A stretch of DNA of 32,520 bases from Nitrospirae bacterium GWC2_57_13 (GCA_001805055.1 MHDZ01000075.1:1-32520); one strand, 5' to 3'. Shown: positions 1 through 10,284, counted from the first letter of the stretch. A program made the numbers and translations. The notes: generated from the sequence alone by a model not told the origin.

Positions 1-165
1 GTCGGATTTCTCCTGCGGCTTATGCAGCAGGAACAGCAGTCCTTCCATGTTCGCGTCAAGGACCAGGTGCCTGATCCCGTGAGCGCTCAGCGCCCCGGAA
101 AGCTTCGCAATGCCGGCCGGCGGTTCACCGGGCTTGGCAACAGGAGGATTAATAAGAAGCATCAT
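1..165 (-). CDS. B12-binding radical SAM protein, N-terminal fragment (runs off left edge)
   Basis: The 55 visible residues begin MMLLINPPVAKPGEPPAGIA and continue through a GALSAHGIRHLVLDANMEG stretch. This is the usual N-terminus of cobalamin-binding-domain radical SAM proteins: a Rossmann-like B12 domain opening with 'LLINPP' and a 'LxGxLxxHGI' helix. The radical SAM CxxxCxxC motif would lie beyond the edge and cannot be checked. Two adjacent ATG codons (165 and 162) are possible starts. No Shine-Dalgarno sequence precedes them, and a good promoter lies so close that the mRNA may be nearly leaderless. The substrate cannot be predicted from this piece. Confidence 0.72.
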   Translation of the reverse strand, partial: MMLLINPPVAKPGEPPAGIAKLSGALSAHGIRHLVLDANMEGLLFLLHKPQEKSD

Positions 166-173
166 AGGTCCGG

Positions 174-202
174 AGCATAAGGCAGAACAGCGGGAAATGC
201 AA
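174..202 (-). promoter_or_regulatory. Sigma-70-type promoter of the radical SAM gene
   Basis: Reading the minus strand, TTGCAT (202-197) is followed after exactly 17 bp by TATGCT (179-174). The expected transcription start, around 167, is only about 2-5 nt before the ATG codons at 165 and 162, which implies a leaderless or near-leaderless transcript. Confidence 0.5.
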
Positions 203-227
203 TAGGCTTGATGGGTGATTTCGCTGA

Positions 228-256
228 TTGACATCTCCGGCCGGAAATACTACACT
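228..256 (+). promoter_or_regulatory. Sigma-70-type promoter of the zinc-ribbon membrane protein gene
   Basis: A perfect TTGACA (228-233), a 17 bp spacer and TACACT (251-256). It lies back-to-back with the minus-strand promoter at 174-202. The predicted start near 263 gives a leader of about 170 nt that contains a copy of the GGACGCGGAT repeat element. Confidence 0.5.
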
Positions 257-263
257 TCTTAAG

Positions 264-405
264 GTGGACAAAGCAGAACACAATCCGCCACGAAGAAAAG
301 TCTTCACCCCAAAGGCGATCCTTTTTCAGCAGCAAAAGAGTTTTCTTATCTGTCTCATCCGCTGTTCCAGATTTTATCCGCGTCCAAATGCTCTTTTCAG
401 GATTT
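264..405 (-). repeat. Dispersed GGACGCGGAT element, copy A
   Basis: The reverse complement of this stretch matches 31281-31410 over more than 100 bp with small gaps. Shared blocks include CTGAAAAGAGCATTTGGACG followed by CGGATAAAATC, and TTTGGGGTGAAG. It lies wholly within the leader of the downstream membrane protein gene. It encodes nothing evident. The other two copies are at 12442-12571 and 31108-31244. Confidence 0.7.
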
Positions 406-434
406 TTCGTTTTTACCTCAGGAGGTTCATCGCG

Positions 435-1649
435 ATGCTCACATGGATAAAGGACAGGATCGGCAGAATTAGAACGCATCTGACCACGCTGGGCGAAGAC
501 CAGCCCTTGAACAAGGCCGCCCTGGTCATCCTCATCTTTCTCGATATCTTCATCCTCGTATCGGTCTTTGACGGCCTTGACGAACATACCCGCCAACTCA
601 CCTCCCCGGAAGAACACGCGCCCTATACCTGCCGTGAGATCGTGGTCCAGCGAAACTGGAACGAAACGAACCGGCTGGACAATCTGAACGACCTGGTCCA
701 GTCCTACAGCACCAGCTATTACCAGATCGACGAAAGAAAGCAGGATCAGCACCCTGTCTGCCTCCCCTTTAGTGCACCAATCGAGAAGATCAAAAAAGAC
801 AAAGAGCTGACCCGTCTTTTCGAAAACCGGAAGGACTTCAGGCGTGAAGCCCGCGAGCTTGATACCCGCATCAAAGACCTGAAGGCCGGTTACGATACAT
901 CACTGCTCGAAACCATCGCCAAAGAGGATGCGGGCAAGCCCGGTGTTTCTGCCATCAAGACCGACGTCCGCCAGATGACAACGAACCTGAACACCCTGCG
1001 CAGTCAGATGGCCACCCTCGACGCAAAGCTGAACCAGGCGGGGCCGGTCAAGGCACTCTGGCTCGCCATCCAGTCCCTTACCGAAGCTGACCGTGAGCGT
1101 CTGACGTCTGACATCCGCACCATGAACTTCTGGTTCCCCCTGAAGCGGCTCGGCATGCAGATGCTCTTTCTCCTGCCGCTCTTTGTCGTCTTTTATCTCT
1201 GGAACGCCGCCAGCATCCGCAGGGACCGGCATGTGCAGACCCTCGTTTCTTCACACCTCCTGGTTGTCGCTTTCATCCCCATCTTCTTCAAGATCATCGA
1301 GGCCATCTACGACATCATCCCCAAGAAGCTGCTGAAGAAGGTCATGGATCTGCTCGTCTCGCTCAACCTCGTCGCGATCTGGCACTACCTGGTCATCGCG
1401 CTGTCCGTAGTGGTGGCGCTCTTCCTGATCTATGTGGTCCAGAAGAAGCTCTTCTCGCACGAAAAGCTGCTCGAAAAGCGGATCGCCAAAGGCCTCTGCC
1501 AGAAGTGCGGCAAGCTCCTGCCGCCGGGAGCGCAGGCCTGCCCCTTCTGCGGATTCGCGCAGTTCAGGTCCTGTCCCGAGTGCTCCAGGCCCACGCAGGT
1601 CTATGGAAAGCATTGCAAAGAGTGCGGCAAGCCTCTGACAAAGTCCTGA
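435..1649 (+). CDS. Membrane protein with C-terminal double zinc ribbon
   Basis: 404 residues. The ATG at 435 is chosen because AGGAGG lies 9 nt upstream; the open frame extends further up, but only through repeat DNA. One hydrophobic segment near residue 25-45 (ALVILIFLDIFILVSVF) is followed by a long polar region with predicted helix and possible coiled coil. Three more membrane segments follow (around LGMQMLFLLPLFVVFYLW, SSHLLVVAFIPIFF and WHYLVIALSVVVALFLIYVV). The C-terminus has four CxxC pairs (CQKC, CPFC, CPEC, CKEC) typical of a double zinc ribbon. No specific function is recognised. The polar middle probably faces the periplasm and the zinc ribbon the cytoplasm, which is inference. 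Confidence 0.85.
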   Translation: MLTWIKDRIGRIRTHLTTLGEDQPLNKAALVILIFLDIFILVSVFDGLDEHTRQLTSPEEHAPYTCREIVVQRNWNETNRLDNLNDLVQSYSTSYYQIDERKQDQHPVCLPFSAPIEKIKKDKELTRLFENRKDFRREARELDTRIKDLKAGYDTSLLETIAKEDAGKPGVSAIKTDVRQMTTNLNTLRSQMATLDAKLNQAGPVKALWLAIQSLTEADRERLTSDIRTMNFWFPLKRLGMQMLFLLPLFVVFYLWNAASIRRDRHVQTLVSSHLLVVAFIPIFFKIIEAIYDIIPKKLLKKVMDLLVSLNLVAIWHYLVIALSVVVALFLIYVVQKKLFSHEKLLEKRIAKGLCQKCGKLLPPGAQACPFCGFAQFRSCPECSRPTQVYGKHCKECGKPLTKS

Positions 1650-2126
1650 TAAAAGCGCCCTTGCCACGGATACACGCGGATTGAATTTGTCGATTTGATC
1701 TGCTAAACACCCGTTAATCGCTCAAATGCTAGATGGGCTGACAATAGAAAAACGCTCAACTGCCATCAGAATAATTCAAAAGGAAAATATATATATTCGA
1801 ACTGTCGAGCATTCAGGAGCTATTGTGAAGAAAAATGAGAGCCCTGTGAAGCCTGGGAGAGATGGGAAAAGGCCTTCTCATAACTCCCATAATTTCCATA
1901 ACTCCCACTCCCAGGACCAGCCTGTGATTCTCCCGCCGCGAGGCGATTATATGACTCTGCTCTCTTACCAGAAGTATGAAGTCGGGGTGGCGGACAAAAC
2001 CGCGGGGCGATGTTGCAGATATTGGAGCGGGTAATTCCGCGCCCCAAGCCGAGGCGTTATTTGAGAATGGAACGTATCCTTTTTTAAAAAAAGCCGAGCG
2101 CTGTCAAATCGAATTTGACTAGTAAG
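1650..2126. other. Intergenic region with short repeats, no convincing gene
   Basis: 477 bp between the convergent membrane protein gene and uup. It holds a degenerate CACGGAT-type repeat (1663-1682) and an iterated run of the form AACTCCCAT-AATTTCCAT-AACTCCCAC (about 1879-1910). A 102-codon plus-strand open frame at 1726-2034 has low-complexity composition and no recognisable domain, so it is not called. The region is more A+T rich than its surroundings. Confidence 0.5.
2086..2119 (-). terminator. Possible terminator of uup
   Basis: Just after the uup stop, the minus strand carries the dyad GTCAAAT-TCG-ATTTGAC (2119-2103). After about 10 more bases comes a run of seven T (2092-2086). The gap between stem and T-run is longer than in a classical intrinsic terminator, so the call is tentative. 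Confidence 0.35.
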
Positions 2127-4016
2127 CTACCCTCCCGCCCCCTCCAGCTCCTCCCACCGCCGATACACTTCAGCAAGTTCCTTCTCCAGTGCCTCAAGCC
2201 GTGCCCTTGCCATGGTGACCTTGTCCCCGCTCTCGCGGTAGAAAGCCGGGTCAGCAAGCTGCTCCTGGACCTGCTGCTGCTCCGTTTCAAGCTGTTCGAT
2301 GCGCTGCGGCAGAGCTGCCAGCTCCTTCTGCTCTTTAAATGAATATTTTCTCGACTTCTCTTTCTTCAGCCTGGATTTCTCCTGATTCTGTGCCGGCTTC
2401 GAAGACTCCGCAGCGGCCAACGCCTTCCGCTGCCACAACCAGTCGTCATACCCGCCCGTGTATTCGTTCACGCGGCCTTCGCCCTCGAAGACCAGCGTGT
2501 TCGTGACCACGTTATTGAGAAAGGCCCGGTCATGACTCACAAGCAGCACCGTGCCGGGATAGTCCATAAGCAGCTCTTCGAGCAGTTCCAGGGTCTCCAT
2601 ATCGAGATCATTCGTGGGTTCGTCCAGGACCAGCACGTTCGACGGCTTTGTGAACAGCCGTGCCAGCAGCAGCCGGTTCCGCTCTCCGCCGGACAGGACC
2701 TTCACGGGGCTGCGCGCCCGGTCAGGCGTGAACAGAAAATCCTGCAGATACCCGATAATGTGACGCCGGTTCTCGTTGATGGTCACGAAATCGCTGCCAT
2801 AGGCCACGTTGTCCATGACCGTCTTTTCATCATCGAGCTGGGACCGGAGCTGGTCCAGGTAGACCGTTTCCATGTTCGTGCCGTGCCGGACCGAGCCCTG
2901 CTGCGGTGCGAGATCCCCGAGCAGAAGACGAAGCAGCGTGGTCTTGCCGGAGCCGTTCGGCCCGATGATGCCCACCTTGTCCCCACGCAGGATGGTGGTG
3001 GAAAGATCGCTGATCACGGTCTTGCCGTCGTAGCCGAAGCCGGCATTCTGAGCCTCGATCACGAGCTTGCCGGACCGCTCCGCCTCCTGTACCTGCATCC
3101 GGACCGTTCCGATCTTTTCCCGCCGCGCAGCGCGGATATTTCTCAACTCCTTCAACGCCCGCACCCGGCCTTCGTTCCTGGTGCGCCGGGCCTTGATGCC
3201 CTGCCTGATCCAGGTCTCCTCGGACGCCAGCTTCTTGTCGAACTTCGCGTTCTCCACGGTCTCGGCGTCGAGCAGCGCCTGCTTGCGTTCCAGGTAGGTC
3301 TCGTAATTACCGGGCCAGGACGTGAGCCTGCCCCGATCGAGGTCCACAATGCGCGTTGCCAGTTTTCTGAGCAGCGCGCGGTCATGGGTCACGAACAGGA
3401 TCGTACCCCTGAACTGGAGCAGAAACTCCTCGATCCAGATGATGGTCTCGAGGTCCAGATGGTTCGTGGGTTCGTCGAGCAGTAGAAGGTCCGGCTCGCC
3501 GGCCAGCGCCCTGCCCAGCAGGGTCCTGCGCTTCAGCCCGCCCGAGAGCTCGGCGAAGGCCGCGTCAGCAGGCAGGCGGAGGCGGGTCAGAATGGTCTCC
3601 ACTTGCTGCTGCATCTCCCAGCCGTTCGCGGTCTCGAGCCGGTGCTGGATGTCCTCAAGCTCAGCAAGCAGGGCATCGCTGTGCTCTGAACCGAGACGAT
3701 GGCTCAGCTGGTGATAGGCCGCAAGGAGCCTTCCCTGCTCGCCCACGCCTTCGGCAACAACGTCGAAGACCGTGCCGTTGATGTTCCGGGGCACTTCCTG
3801 GGTCAGCGACGCGATCCGCAGGCCTTGCTGGTACACTGTTTTTCCTGCCTCGGTCTTCACCTCGCCGGTGATGATCTTCAGGACCGTAGACTTGCCGGTG
3901 CCGTTCCTGCCCACCAGGCAGACCCGCTCCCCGCTCTCGATCTGGAGATCGATCCTGTCGAGCAGCAGCGGGCCGCCGAAGCCCACGCTCACTCCTTGCA
4001 GACTGACCAATGCCAT
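2127..4016 (-). CDS. uup: ABC-F ATPase, Uup type
   Basis: 629 residues, close to E. coli Uup (about 635). It has two ABC ATPase domains and no membrane segments. Domain 1 has Walker A GRNGTGKST (residues 36-44), signature LSGGLKRR and Walker B LLLLDEPTNHLD. Domain 2 has GPNGSGKTT, LSGGERNR and VLVLDEPTNDLD. The C-terminal charged helical tail (LPQRIEQLETEQQQVQEQLA onwards) is the coiled coil typical of Uup. ABC-F proteins act on ribosomes or nucleic acid rather than in transport; Uup is linked to ribosome function and reduced precise transposon excision. The start at 4016 (MALVSLQ) follows GAGGAG; the open frame reaches 4103 but lacks support there. Confidence 0.93.
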   Translation of the reverse strand: MALVSLQGVSVGFGGPLLLDRIDLQIESGERVCLVGRNGTGKSTVLKIITGEVKTEAGKTVYQQGLRIASLTQEVPRNINGTVFDVVAEGVGEQGRLLAAYHQLSHRLGSEHSDALLAELEDIQHRLETANGWEMQQQVETILTRLRLPADAAFAELSGGLKRRTLLGRALAGEPDLLLLDEPTNHLDLETIIWIEEFLLQFRGTILFVTHDRALLRKLATRIVDLDRGRLTSWPGNYETYLERKQALLDAETVENAKFDKKLASEETWIRQGIKARRTRNEGRVRALKELRNIRAARREKIGTVRMQVQEAERSGKLVIEAQNAGFGYDGKTVISDLSTTILRGDKVGIIGPNGSGKTTLLRLLLGDLAPQQGSVRHGTNMETVYLDQLRSQLDDEKTVMDNVAYGSDFVTINENRRHIIGYLQDFLFTPDRARSPVKVLSGGERNRLLLARLFTKPSNVLVLDEPTNDLDMETLELLEELLMDYPGTVLLVSHDRAFLNNVVTNTLVFEGEGRVNEYTGGYDDWLWQRKALAAAESSKPAQNQEKSRLKKEKSRKYSFKEQKELAALPQRIEQLETEQQQVQEQLADPAFYRESGDKVTMARARLEALEKELAEVYRRWEELEGAGG

Positions 4017-4082
4017 GTAGCTCCTCGTGAACCATCCGGACAAGCTGAACTCAGCGAAAATGTGTGCATTCCCGCGTCCCAG

Positions 4083-4111
4083 ACAGTACACGACTGGGAG
4101 CATAAAAGCAA
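4083..4111 (-). promoter_or_regulatory. Possible uup promoter
   Basis: On the minus strand TTGCTT (4111-4106), 17 bp, TACTGT (4088-4083). The -10 match is only moderate. It would give a leader of about 60 nt. Confidence 0.35.
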
Positions 4112-4141
4112 GATGTTCAAGTAATCATCGACGGCATGTCC

Positions 4142-4170
4142 TTGCTTTTTCAGTCTATCTGTATTATGCT
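4142..4170 (+). promoter_or_regulatory. Sigma-70-type promoter of clpS
   Basis: TTGCTT (4142-4147), 17 bp spacer, TATGCT (4165-4170). The predicted start near 4177 lies inside the longer open frame, which argues for the ATG at 4205 rather than 4136 as the clpS start. Confidence 0.5.
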
Positions 4171-4204
4171 TTTCTACGATAATCCTCCTGACCGGACGAA
4201 GGCT

Positions 4205-4492
4205 ATGCCGAACATTCCCTCAACAAAGACCGCAGCAGCAATCAGCCAGAAGAGGGAACTGATCCCCAGGTTCCGGGTGCTGCTGCACAATGACGATGTG
4301 AACACACCTGAGCATGTGGTGAAGGCCCTGATGCACGTCTTCAAGTTCACGGTGCAGGAGTGCGAACGGATCATGATGGAGGCGCACAATCAGGGCGTTG
4401 CGCTCTGCACCATAGAGCCCCTGGAACAGGCGGAGCATCATCGTGACCAGCTTCATGCCTTCTCGCTCACGGCCACGATCGAGCCGGAGTGA
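4205..4492 (+). CDS. clpS: ATP-dependent Clp protease adaptor ClpS
   Basis: 95 residues, the usual ClpS length. The core motif LHNDDVNTPEHVVKALMHVF (family: LxNDDxTPMEFVVxVL) and the later MMEAHNQGVALC helix (family: MLxVHxxGxxxC) are clear. ClpS delivers N-end-rule substrates with bulky N-terminal residues to ClpAP; the Asn-Asp-Asp run and the second-half His belong to the substrate pocket. No clpA follows directly, although clpS and clpA are often adjacent. The start at 4205 (MPNIPSTK) is preferred to 4136 because the promoter lies between them. The ribosome-binding site is weak. Confidence 0.9.
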   Translation: MPNIPSTKTAAAISQKRELIPRFRVLLHNDDVNTPEHVVKALMHVFKFTVQECERIMMEAHNQGVALCTIEPLEQAEHHRDQLHAFSLTATIEPE

Positions 4493-4610
4493 TAAAGACG
4501 GACAGGGGGACAGGGGCAGATCGGGGCTGAGGAGATGGACAAGGAGAAGACGAGACGGGGAGAGAGGGCGACGCGGGGCCAGCCTGACACCATGAACACA
4601 AAGGAACGAA

Positions 4611-5795
4611 GTGACATCATCTAATACACAGAAACATCAGATCCTGATCACCTGCCCCAAGGGCGTGCCTCCGTTTCTGAAAAAGGAACTCGAAAATTTG
4701 GGCTTTCCCGTGCTCTCCGAGCTGGTTGCCGGCGTCGGGACCGAGGGCTCCTTCGAGGACACCTTCAGACTGAACCTCTTCATCCGAACAGGACACCGCG
4801 TGCTCCTTCTGTTGAAGGAATTCACCGCTTCTGATGCCGACGGACTCTACCGCGCGATCAATTCAATTCCCTGGGAAGATCATGTTCCCGCTGACGGCTA
4901 TCTCTGCGTCACGTCGAGCGTTGAGACACCGAGCATACGGGATTCCCGTTTCGCAAGCCTCAAATGCAAGGACGCTATCGTGGACCGCATCAAGGAAAAA
5001 CAGGGGAGCCGGCCTGACTCAGGCCCGGAACGGGACCGTTCTGTCGTCCATCTTTACTGGAAGGACGACCGCGGCTCCGTCTACCTTGACACCTCCGGAG
5101 AGCCCCTGTCGCGCCGCGGATACCGGAAGATCCCCCTCGCCGCTCCCATGCAGGAGACGCTCGCCGCTGCCGTTGTGCTGGCAACGGGCTGGAAGGGAAG
5201 CGGAAATTTCATCAACCCCATGTGCGGCAGCGGTACTCTGGCCATCGAAGCCGCGCTCATCGGACTGGGCCGCGCGCCAGGCCTTCTCCGGAGCAACTTC
5301 GGGTTCATGCATGTTCCGGGATATGACGAATCCCGCTGGCAGGTTCTGCGCGAAGAGGCACGCAGAAGGGCCAGGAAGGATCTGCCGACAAAGATCTTTG
5401 CAACGGACATGGACCCCCGGGCGATTGATGCCGCAAAAAAGAATGCTGCTACGGCAGGTGTCGAGCATCTATTCGACTTCAGCGTCTGCGATTATACCGA
5501 AACAGTGATACCCGAAGGCGGGGGTGTGATCGTCATGAATCCGGAGTATGGTGAGCGAATGGGAGAGGTGCAGAAGCTCGAGGCAGTGTACAAGGGCATC
5601 GGAGACTTTCTGAAGCAGAAGTGCCGGGGTTACCGGGGATACGTGTTCACCGGCAACGCCGGCCTCGGAAAAAAAGTGAGCCTGAAACCCTCACGGACCA
5701 TCCCCTTCTTCAACAGCGGCATTGAATGCCGGCTGCTGGAGTATGAGCTGTATGAAGGAAGCAGAAAAAAGGGGAAAAACGACAACGCGCCGTGA
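4611..5795 (+). CDS. THUMP-domain class I SAM-dependent RNA methyltransferase (RlmL N-terminal/YcbY-like)
   Basis: 394 residues from a GTG start preceded by AAGGA. The N-terminal third is a THUMP-type RNA-binding region (ITCPKGVPPFLKKELENLGF onward). The C-terminal part is a Rossmann methyltransferase with NPMCGSGTLAIEAALIG (SAM-binding motif I), the acidic ATDMDPRAIDAAKKN motif and catalytic-site NPEYGERMGE in the place of the N6-methyltransferase NPPY. The family methylates guanine N2 in 23S rRNA (the G2445 type in E. coli RlmL). NPEYGER, rather than NPPYGER, is as I recall a common variant in this group. It converges on the S1-domain gene. Confidence 0.85.
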   Translation: MTSSNTQKHQILITCPKGVPPFLKKELENLGFPVLSELVAGVGTEGSFEDTFRLNLFIRTGHRVLLLLKEFTASDADGLYRAINSIPWEDHVPADGYLCVTSSVETPSIRDSRFASLKCKDAIVDRIKEKQGSRPDSGPERDRSVVHLYWKDDRGSVYLDTSGEPLSRRGYRKIPLAAPMQETLAAAVVLATGWKGSGNFINPMCGSGTLAIEAALIGLGRAPGLLRSNFGFMHVPGYDESRWQVLREEARRRARKDLPTKIFATDMDPRAIDAAKKNAATAGVEHLFDFSVCDYTETVIPEGGGVIVMNPEYGERMGEVQKLEAVYKGIGDFLKQKCRGYRGYVFTGNAGLGKKVSLKPSRTIPFFNSGIECRLLEYELYEGSRKKGKNDNAP

Positions 5796-5828
5796 GTGAG
5801 CCGGTGAGTCAGGCAGAAAGACAGCACT

Positions 5829-5875
5829 ACGGACGGGGGAAGAGAAAAGGTGCAGTATTCTCTCCCCCCGTCCGT
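5829..5875. terminator. Bidirectional hairpin terminator
   Basis: An imperfect stem pairs ACGGACGGGGGAAGAGAA (5829-5846) with TTCTCTCCCCCCGTCCGT (about 5858-5875) around a short loop. It sits exactly between the methyltransferase gene and the stop of the S1 gene at 5877, so it can serve both convergent transcripts. There is no long U-tract on either side. Confidence 0.6.
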
Positions 5876-5876
5876 C

Positions 5877-7100
5877 TTAATTCCCCTTCTCGTCCATCTT
5901 CTTCTTCAGCATGTCCCCCAGCGAACCCATGGCCTGGGGCTCTGCTTCGGACGTTTGCTGAAAGTTCTTAAGTTCTGTGGCTGCCTCTTCCTCTGCACGG
6001 CTGACCTCGGCGAGCGAGAGCGAAAGCTTCCGGTTCTCCCGGTCCAGGGACTCCACCTTCACTTCCACCTTCTGGCCTTCATTCACTACTTCGCGGGGAT
6101 GGCTGATCCGCTTGCCGCCGCCCAGTTTCGAGATATGCAGCAGGCCGTCCACGCCCGGCGCCAGGGTGACGAATGCGCCAAAGGCCGCCAGCCGCGCCAC
6201 GGTTCCGGAGTGGAAGGAGCCCGTGGAAAATGTATCGGCCAGCTCGTTCCAGGGATCAGGCAGCGTATCCTTCAGGCTGAAGGCGATGCGGTTCCGCTCC
6301 CAGTCCAGGCTCTTTACGTTCACCTCGACCTCCTGGCCGACGCGGAGAAAGTTGCCCACCTTCTCCCCCCGCTGCCACGATACCTCCGACGCAGGGATCA
6401 ATCCTTCCAGGCCGCCGATGTCGATGAAAGCGCCGAAGTTCTGTATGGACGTTATCCGCCCCTTTACCCTCATGCCTTCCTTGAGGGTCCCCCGCATCTC
6501 CCGTTTCGCCTTCTCCTGCTCCTCGTCAATTATGGCACGCCGCGACAGCACGATGTTCCTGCCACCCTCGACGTACTCGATGATCCGGAAGGGCATCGCC
6601 TTGCCGAGGAACCCGTCCTTCGGCTCGTCGCGCCGCAGCCCGGTCTGGGAGAAGGGGCAGAAGGCGCGTACGCTGCCGCCGAGCCTCACCTCAAAACCGC
6701 CCTTCATCTCCTTCACCACCATGCCATCCACGGAGACGCCGTTCTGCCAGGCGTCCTCAAGCTGGGCATTGGCCGCGGAGCCGGCGGCGACCTTCGTGGT
6801 AAAGCGCATTCCCTCCTCTTTGGCGGAAAGAAAATACGCCTTGACGCGGTCGCCCATTTTTTTCGTCATCACGCCATCGGCGTCGAGCAGTTCCTTCCTG
6901 TCCAGGTAGCCTTCGCCCTTGCCGCCCAGGTCCAGGAAGACCCAGTCGGCCGAGATCGAGACGATCGCCGCCTCGACCATCTGTCCCGGCTTGAGGCGTT
7001 CCTGCTTCTTGAAACTCTGCTCGAACATCTCGGCAAAGTTCTCCTCCTGGGGTATATCGTCCCCGGCGACATCATTGGCTGCCTGATCATTCATCTCCAT
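5877..7100 (-). CDS. S1 RNA-binding domain protein (ribosomal protein S1-like, four S1 domains)
   Basis: 407 residues. Four OB-fold S1 domains are visible: LKPGQMVEAAIVSISADWVF (about 37-105), a diverged one at about 110-180 with GFEVRLGGSVRAFCPFSQ, a canonical one with GMRVKGRITSIQNFGAFIDI, and one with FHSGTVARLAAFGAFVTL. The acidic N-terminus and charged C-terminal tail are unstructured. Compared with E. coli RpsA (six domains, 557 residues) this is a short S1. It could be an accessory RNA-binding protein rather than the main ribosomal S1. The start at 7100 follows AGAGAGGA; an upstream ATG at 7118 is also in frame. Confidence 0.88.
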   Translation of the reverse strand: MEMNDQAANDVAGDDIPQEENFAEMFEQSFKKQERLKPGQMVEAAIVSISADWVFLDLGGKGEGYLDRKELLDADGVMTKKMGDRVKAYFLSAKEEGMRFTTKVAAGSAANAQLEDAWQNGVSVDGMVVKEMKGGFEVRLGGSVRAFCPFSQTGLRRDEPKDGFLGKAMPFRIIEYVEGGRNIVLSRRAIIDEEQEKAKREMRGTLKEGMRVKGRITSIQNFGAFIDIGGLEGLIPASEVSWQRGEKVGNFLRVGQEVEVNVKSLDWERNRIAFSLKDTLPDPWNELADTFSTGSFHSGTVARLAAFGAFVTLAPGVDGLLHISKLGGGKRISHPREVVNEGQKVEVKVESLDRENRKLSLSLAEVSRAEEEAATELKNFQQTSEAEPQAMGSLGDMLKKKMDEKGN

Positions 7101-7178
7101 ATGGTTCCTCTCTCTCATCTTAATTCCCGAACGACTCCGAAAATGACCCCTCCGACCAGCGTTCGGACAACGACAGGG

Positions 7179-7207
7179 ATTATAACGTGACTGGGGCCTG
7201 GATGCAA
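7179..7207 (-). promoter_or_regulatory. Strong sigma-70-type promoter of the S1-domain gene
   Basis: On the minus strand TTGCAT (7207-7202), 17 bp, perfect TATAAT (7184-7179). It predicts a leader of about 70 nt before the ATG at 7100. Confidence 0.65.
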
Positions 7208-7344
7208 GTGTGATGATAGGGATAGGAAGGATAAATTTACGCGGGAGCGGCCTCCCCTATAACTAACGGATTACAGGAATATTCCGGGGAAAGGTGGCGC
7301 GGGAGCGTGAGCACAGCAAAACGAAGGCAGGCAGCGCTCATTAC

Positions 7345-8674
<1,330 letters not shown>

Positions 8675-8691
<17 letters not shown>

Positions 8692-10021
8692 GGTCCAGTT
8701 TTTTCATGAGCCGGAAGATCCAGATGGCGAGCAGGGCGACGACAAGGAGCACAACAACGATCAGCACCGTCTTCTCGATCCGGTCCCGCGCTGCTTTGGG
8801 TGTTACAGGAACGTAGGCGCTGTTGACGCGGATATCGCCGCGCCGAAGCTGCAGCAACTGGTGGTCCGTCAGGGTCCTGTTCGAGATGAAGCGGGCGATA
8901 TCGTATTCCGGCCGGGAGAGCGACTCGTTCCCAAAGCATATCGTATAGACCTCGCCGGGTTGTTCGGTGATGAAATACAGGTTCTGTTCCACCCAGGACA
9001 ACGTGATGCCCCGGATAGCGAGAGGCGGGTTCTTCCGGTTCTCGATCACAATGCGGTACGTGCGGCTCTTGCGCGACCGTACGTCGAGGGCGGTCTGTTC
9101 TTCCTTTTGTCCGTCCAGAACGAATTTATGGATCGCGCCCCGGAACAGGACGCGCTCGTTCTTCCCCGTGTCCGACGTGGAGATAGTGACACTCCGGGAG
9201 TAATAGGCATCGGCAATGTCAAAAGCGATCCGCTCCACAGGAAGACTCGCGTCCAGGACGATCACCGTGTTGCCGTCCTTGTCCGTTTCGGTCTTCAGGT
9301 CCCTGAAGGTCCGGCTGTCATACACGGGTATGCGCTCCCGCTGCGGCGCCGTGAGACCATGGACACCCTTGATCGAAAGCTTTTTCTCTGTCATCCCTTC
9401 CACGGAAAAATCGAGGCCCTGGTAGGAAAGCCGCATATTCCGGTCAGGCTGCGCTTTCCCTCCGTCATCGCTCACGGTGAGGCGGAAATAACGGTCAGCG
9501 GTCTTCGGGAACTCGATCCGCGTCTTTCGAAGATTGACGCGGGATGAGAAATCATACAGCACGTCACGGCTGACAACGCGCCAGGTCCTGCCGTCCCTGC
9601 CTGACTCGAGCAGTATTCCCTTTTTGAAGTCACGGTCAGGCGTGTTGATCTCGATGACGCTCACGGAGCGGTGTGTCTCGGGCAGTTGGGCAATGATGAC
9701 GGCCTTGCCCGCGGTCTCGTGATAGTCGGTCATCTCAAGAGCGTATTCTTCCTGGGGTTCGGCAGGCCGGCTGTTCTCCAGCACCACAAAGGGGATCTCC
9801 CTGCTGTGGCTGTCAAAGAGCCTCAGGTCGTCGAAGCCCGGCGTGCACTGTTCCAGGACGTCCCCTGCCAGCGTGACGCCTGCCAAACCGCCGGGCCTTA
9901 CCGCGCCGGAAAGATCAGCGCAATAGGGGAAATCAGGCTGTCCAAGAGATGCCTGCGCTGACGTACCTGAAACGGCCGATAGTAATATAATGACTGCAAG
10001 AATGCTCAAGACTCGCTTCAT
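8675..10021 (-). CDS. DUF3999-like membrane-anchored periplasmic protein
   Basis: 448 residues. A signal peptide (MKRVLSILAVIILLSAVSGTSAQA) is followed by a long beta-rich periplasmic region and a single C-terminal membrane helix (KTVLIVVVLLVVALLAIWIF, about 415-437) with a short basic cytoplasmic tail. The overall plan and the position downstream of a DUF2339 gene match DUF3999 family proteins, which are often paired with DUF2339. The biochemical role is not established. The discoidin-like stretches (for example DRYFRLTVSDDGG) hint at ligand or envelope binding. It is separated from DUF2339 by 321 bp of repeat DNA and overlaps the FHA activator. Confidence 0.72.
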
Positions 10022-10235
10022 CAGACCTCCTCGACCCTTACTCGTCTCCCGTCGCTCACCCCTGACCCGGACAAGCCGAAACTAAAAAAGCCTTTGACAC
10101 TGATCAGGACGGATAAACAACTATGAAAAATCATGGTTCTTCATAACTCAATCAGCGTACAACAGCGTCAAAGAAGTTGTTTCTTCCCAGTTTGAGAAGA
10201 TTTGGATTTGTAACTAACGCCGCACCTCTTCTGCT

Positions 10236-10274
10236 TCAAAGGCCCTCTTCGCGTCCTTTGCGAGAGACGCCGTT
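10236..10274 (+). repeat. 39 bp dispersed repeat, copy 1
   Basis: Identical at 37 of 39 positions to the reverse complement of 16369-16407. The core is CCTTTGCGAGAGACGCCGTT. Related, more diverged copies lie at 19841-19880 and 24913-24961. All are intergenic. Confidence 0.8.
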
Positions 10275-10284
10275 AGCTTAAGAC

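Noticed and set aside
228-434. Upstream extension of the zinc-ribbon membrane protein frame
   Set aside because: The extra 69 codons run through repeat element A and overlap the promoter; the AGGAGG at 420-425 fits the ATG at 435.
1726-2034. 102-codon plus-strand open frame
   Set aside because: It includes repeat DNA and a Ser/His/Asn-rich low-complexity segment, no ribosome-binding site and no recognisable domain.
2532-3485. Long plus-strand frame opposite uup
   Set aside because: It is the reverse-strand shadow of the uup coding sequence; its translation shows no domain.
5850-7190. Long plus-strand frame opposite the S1-domain gene
   Set aside because: It is a shadow produced by G+C-rich codon use; the minus-strand protein has clear S1 domains.
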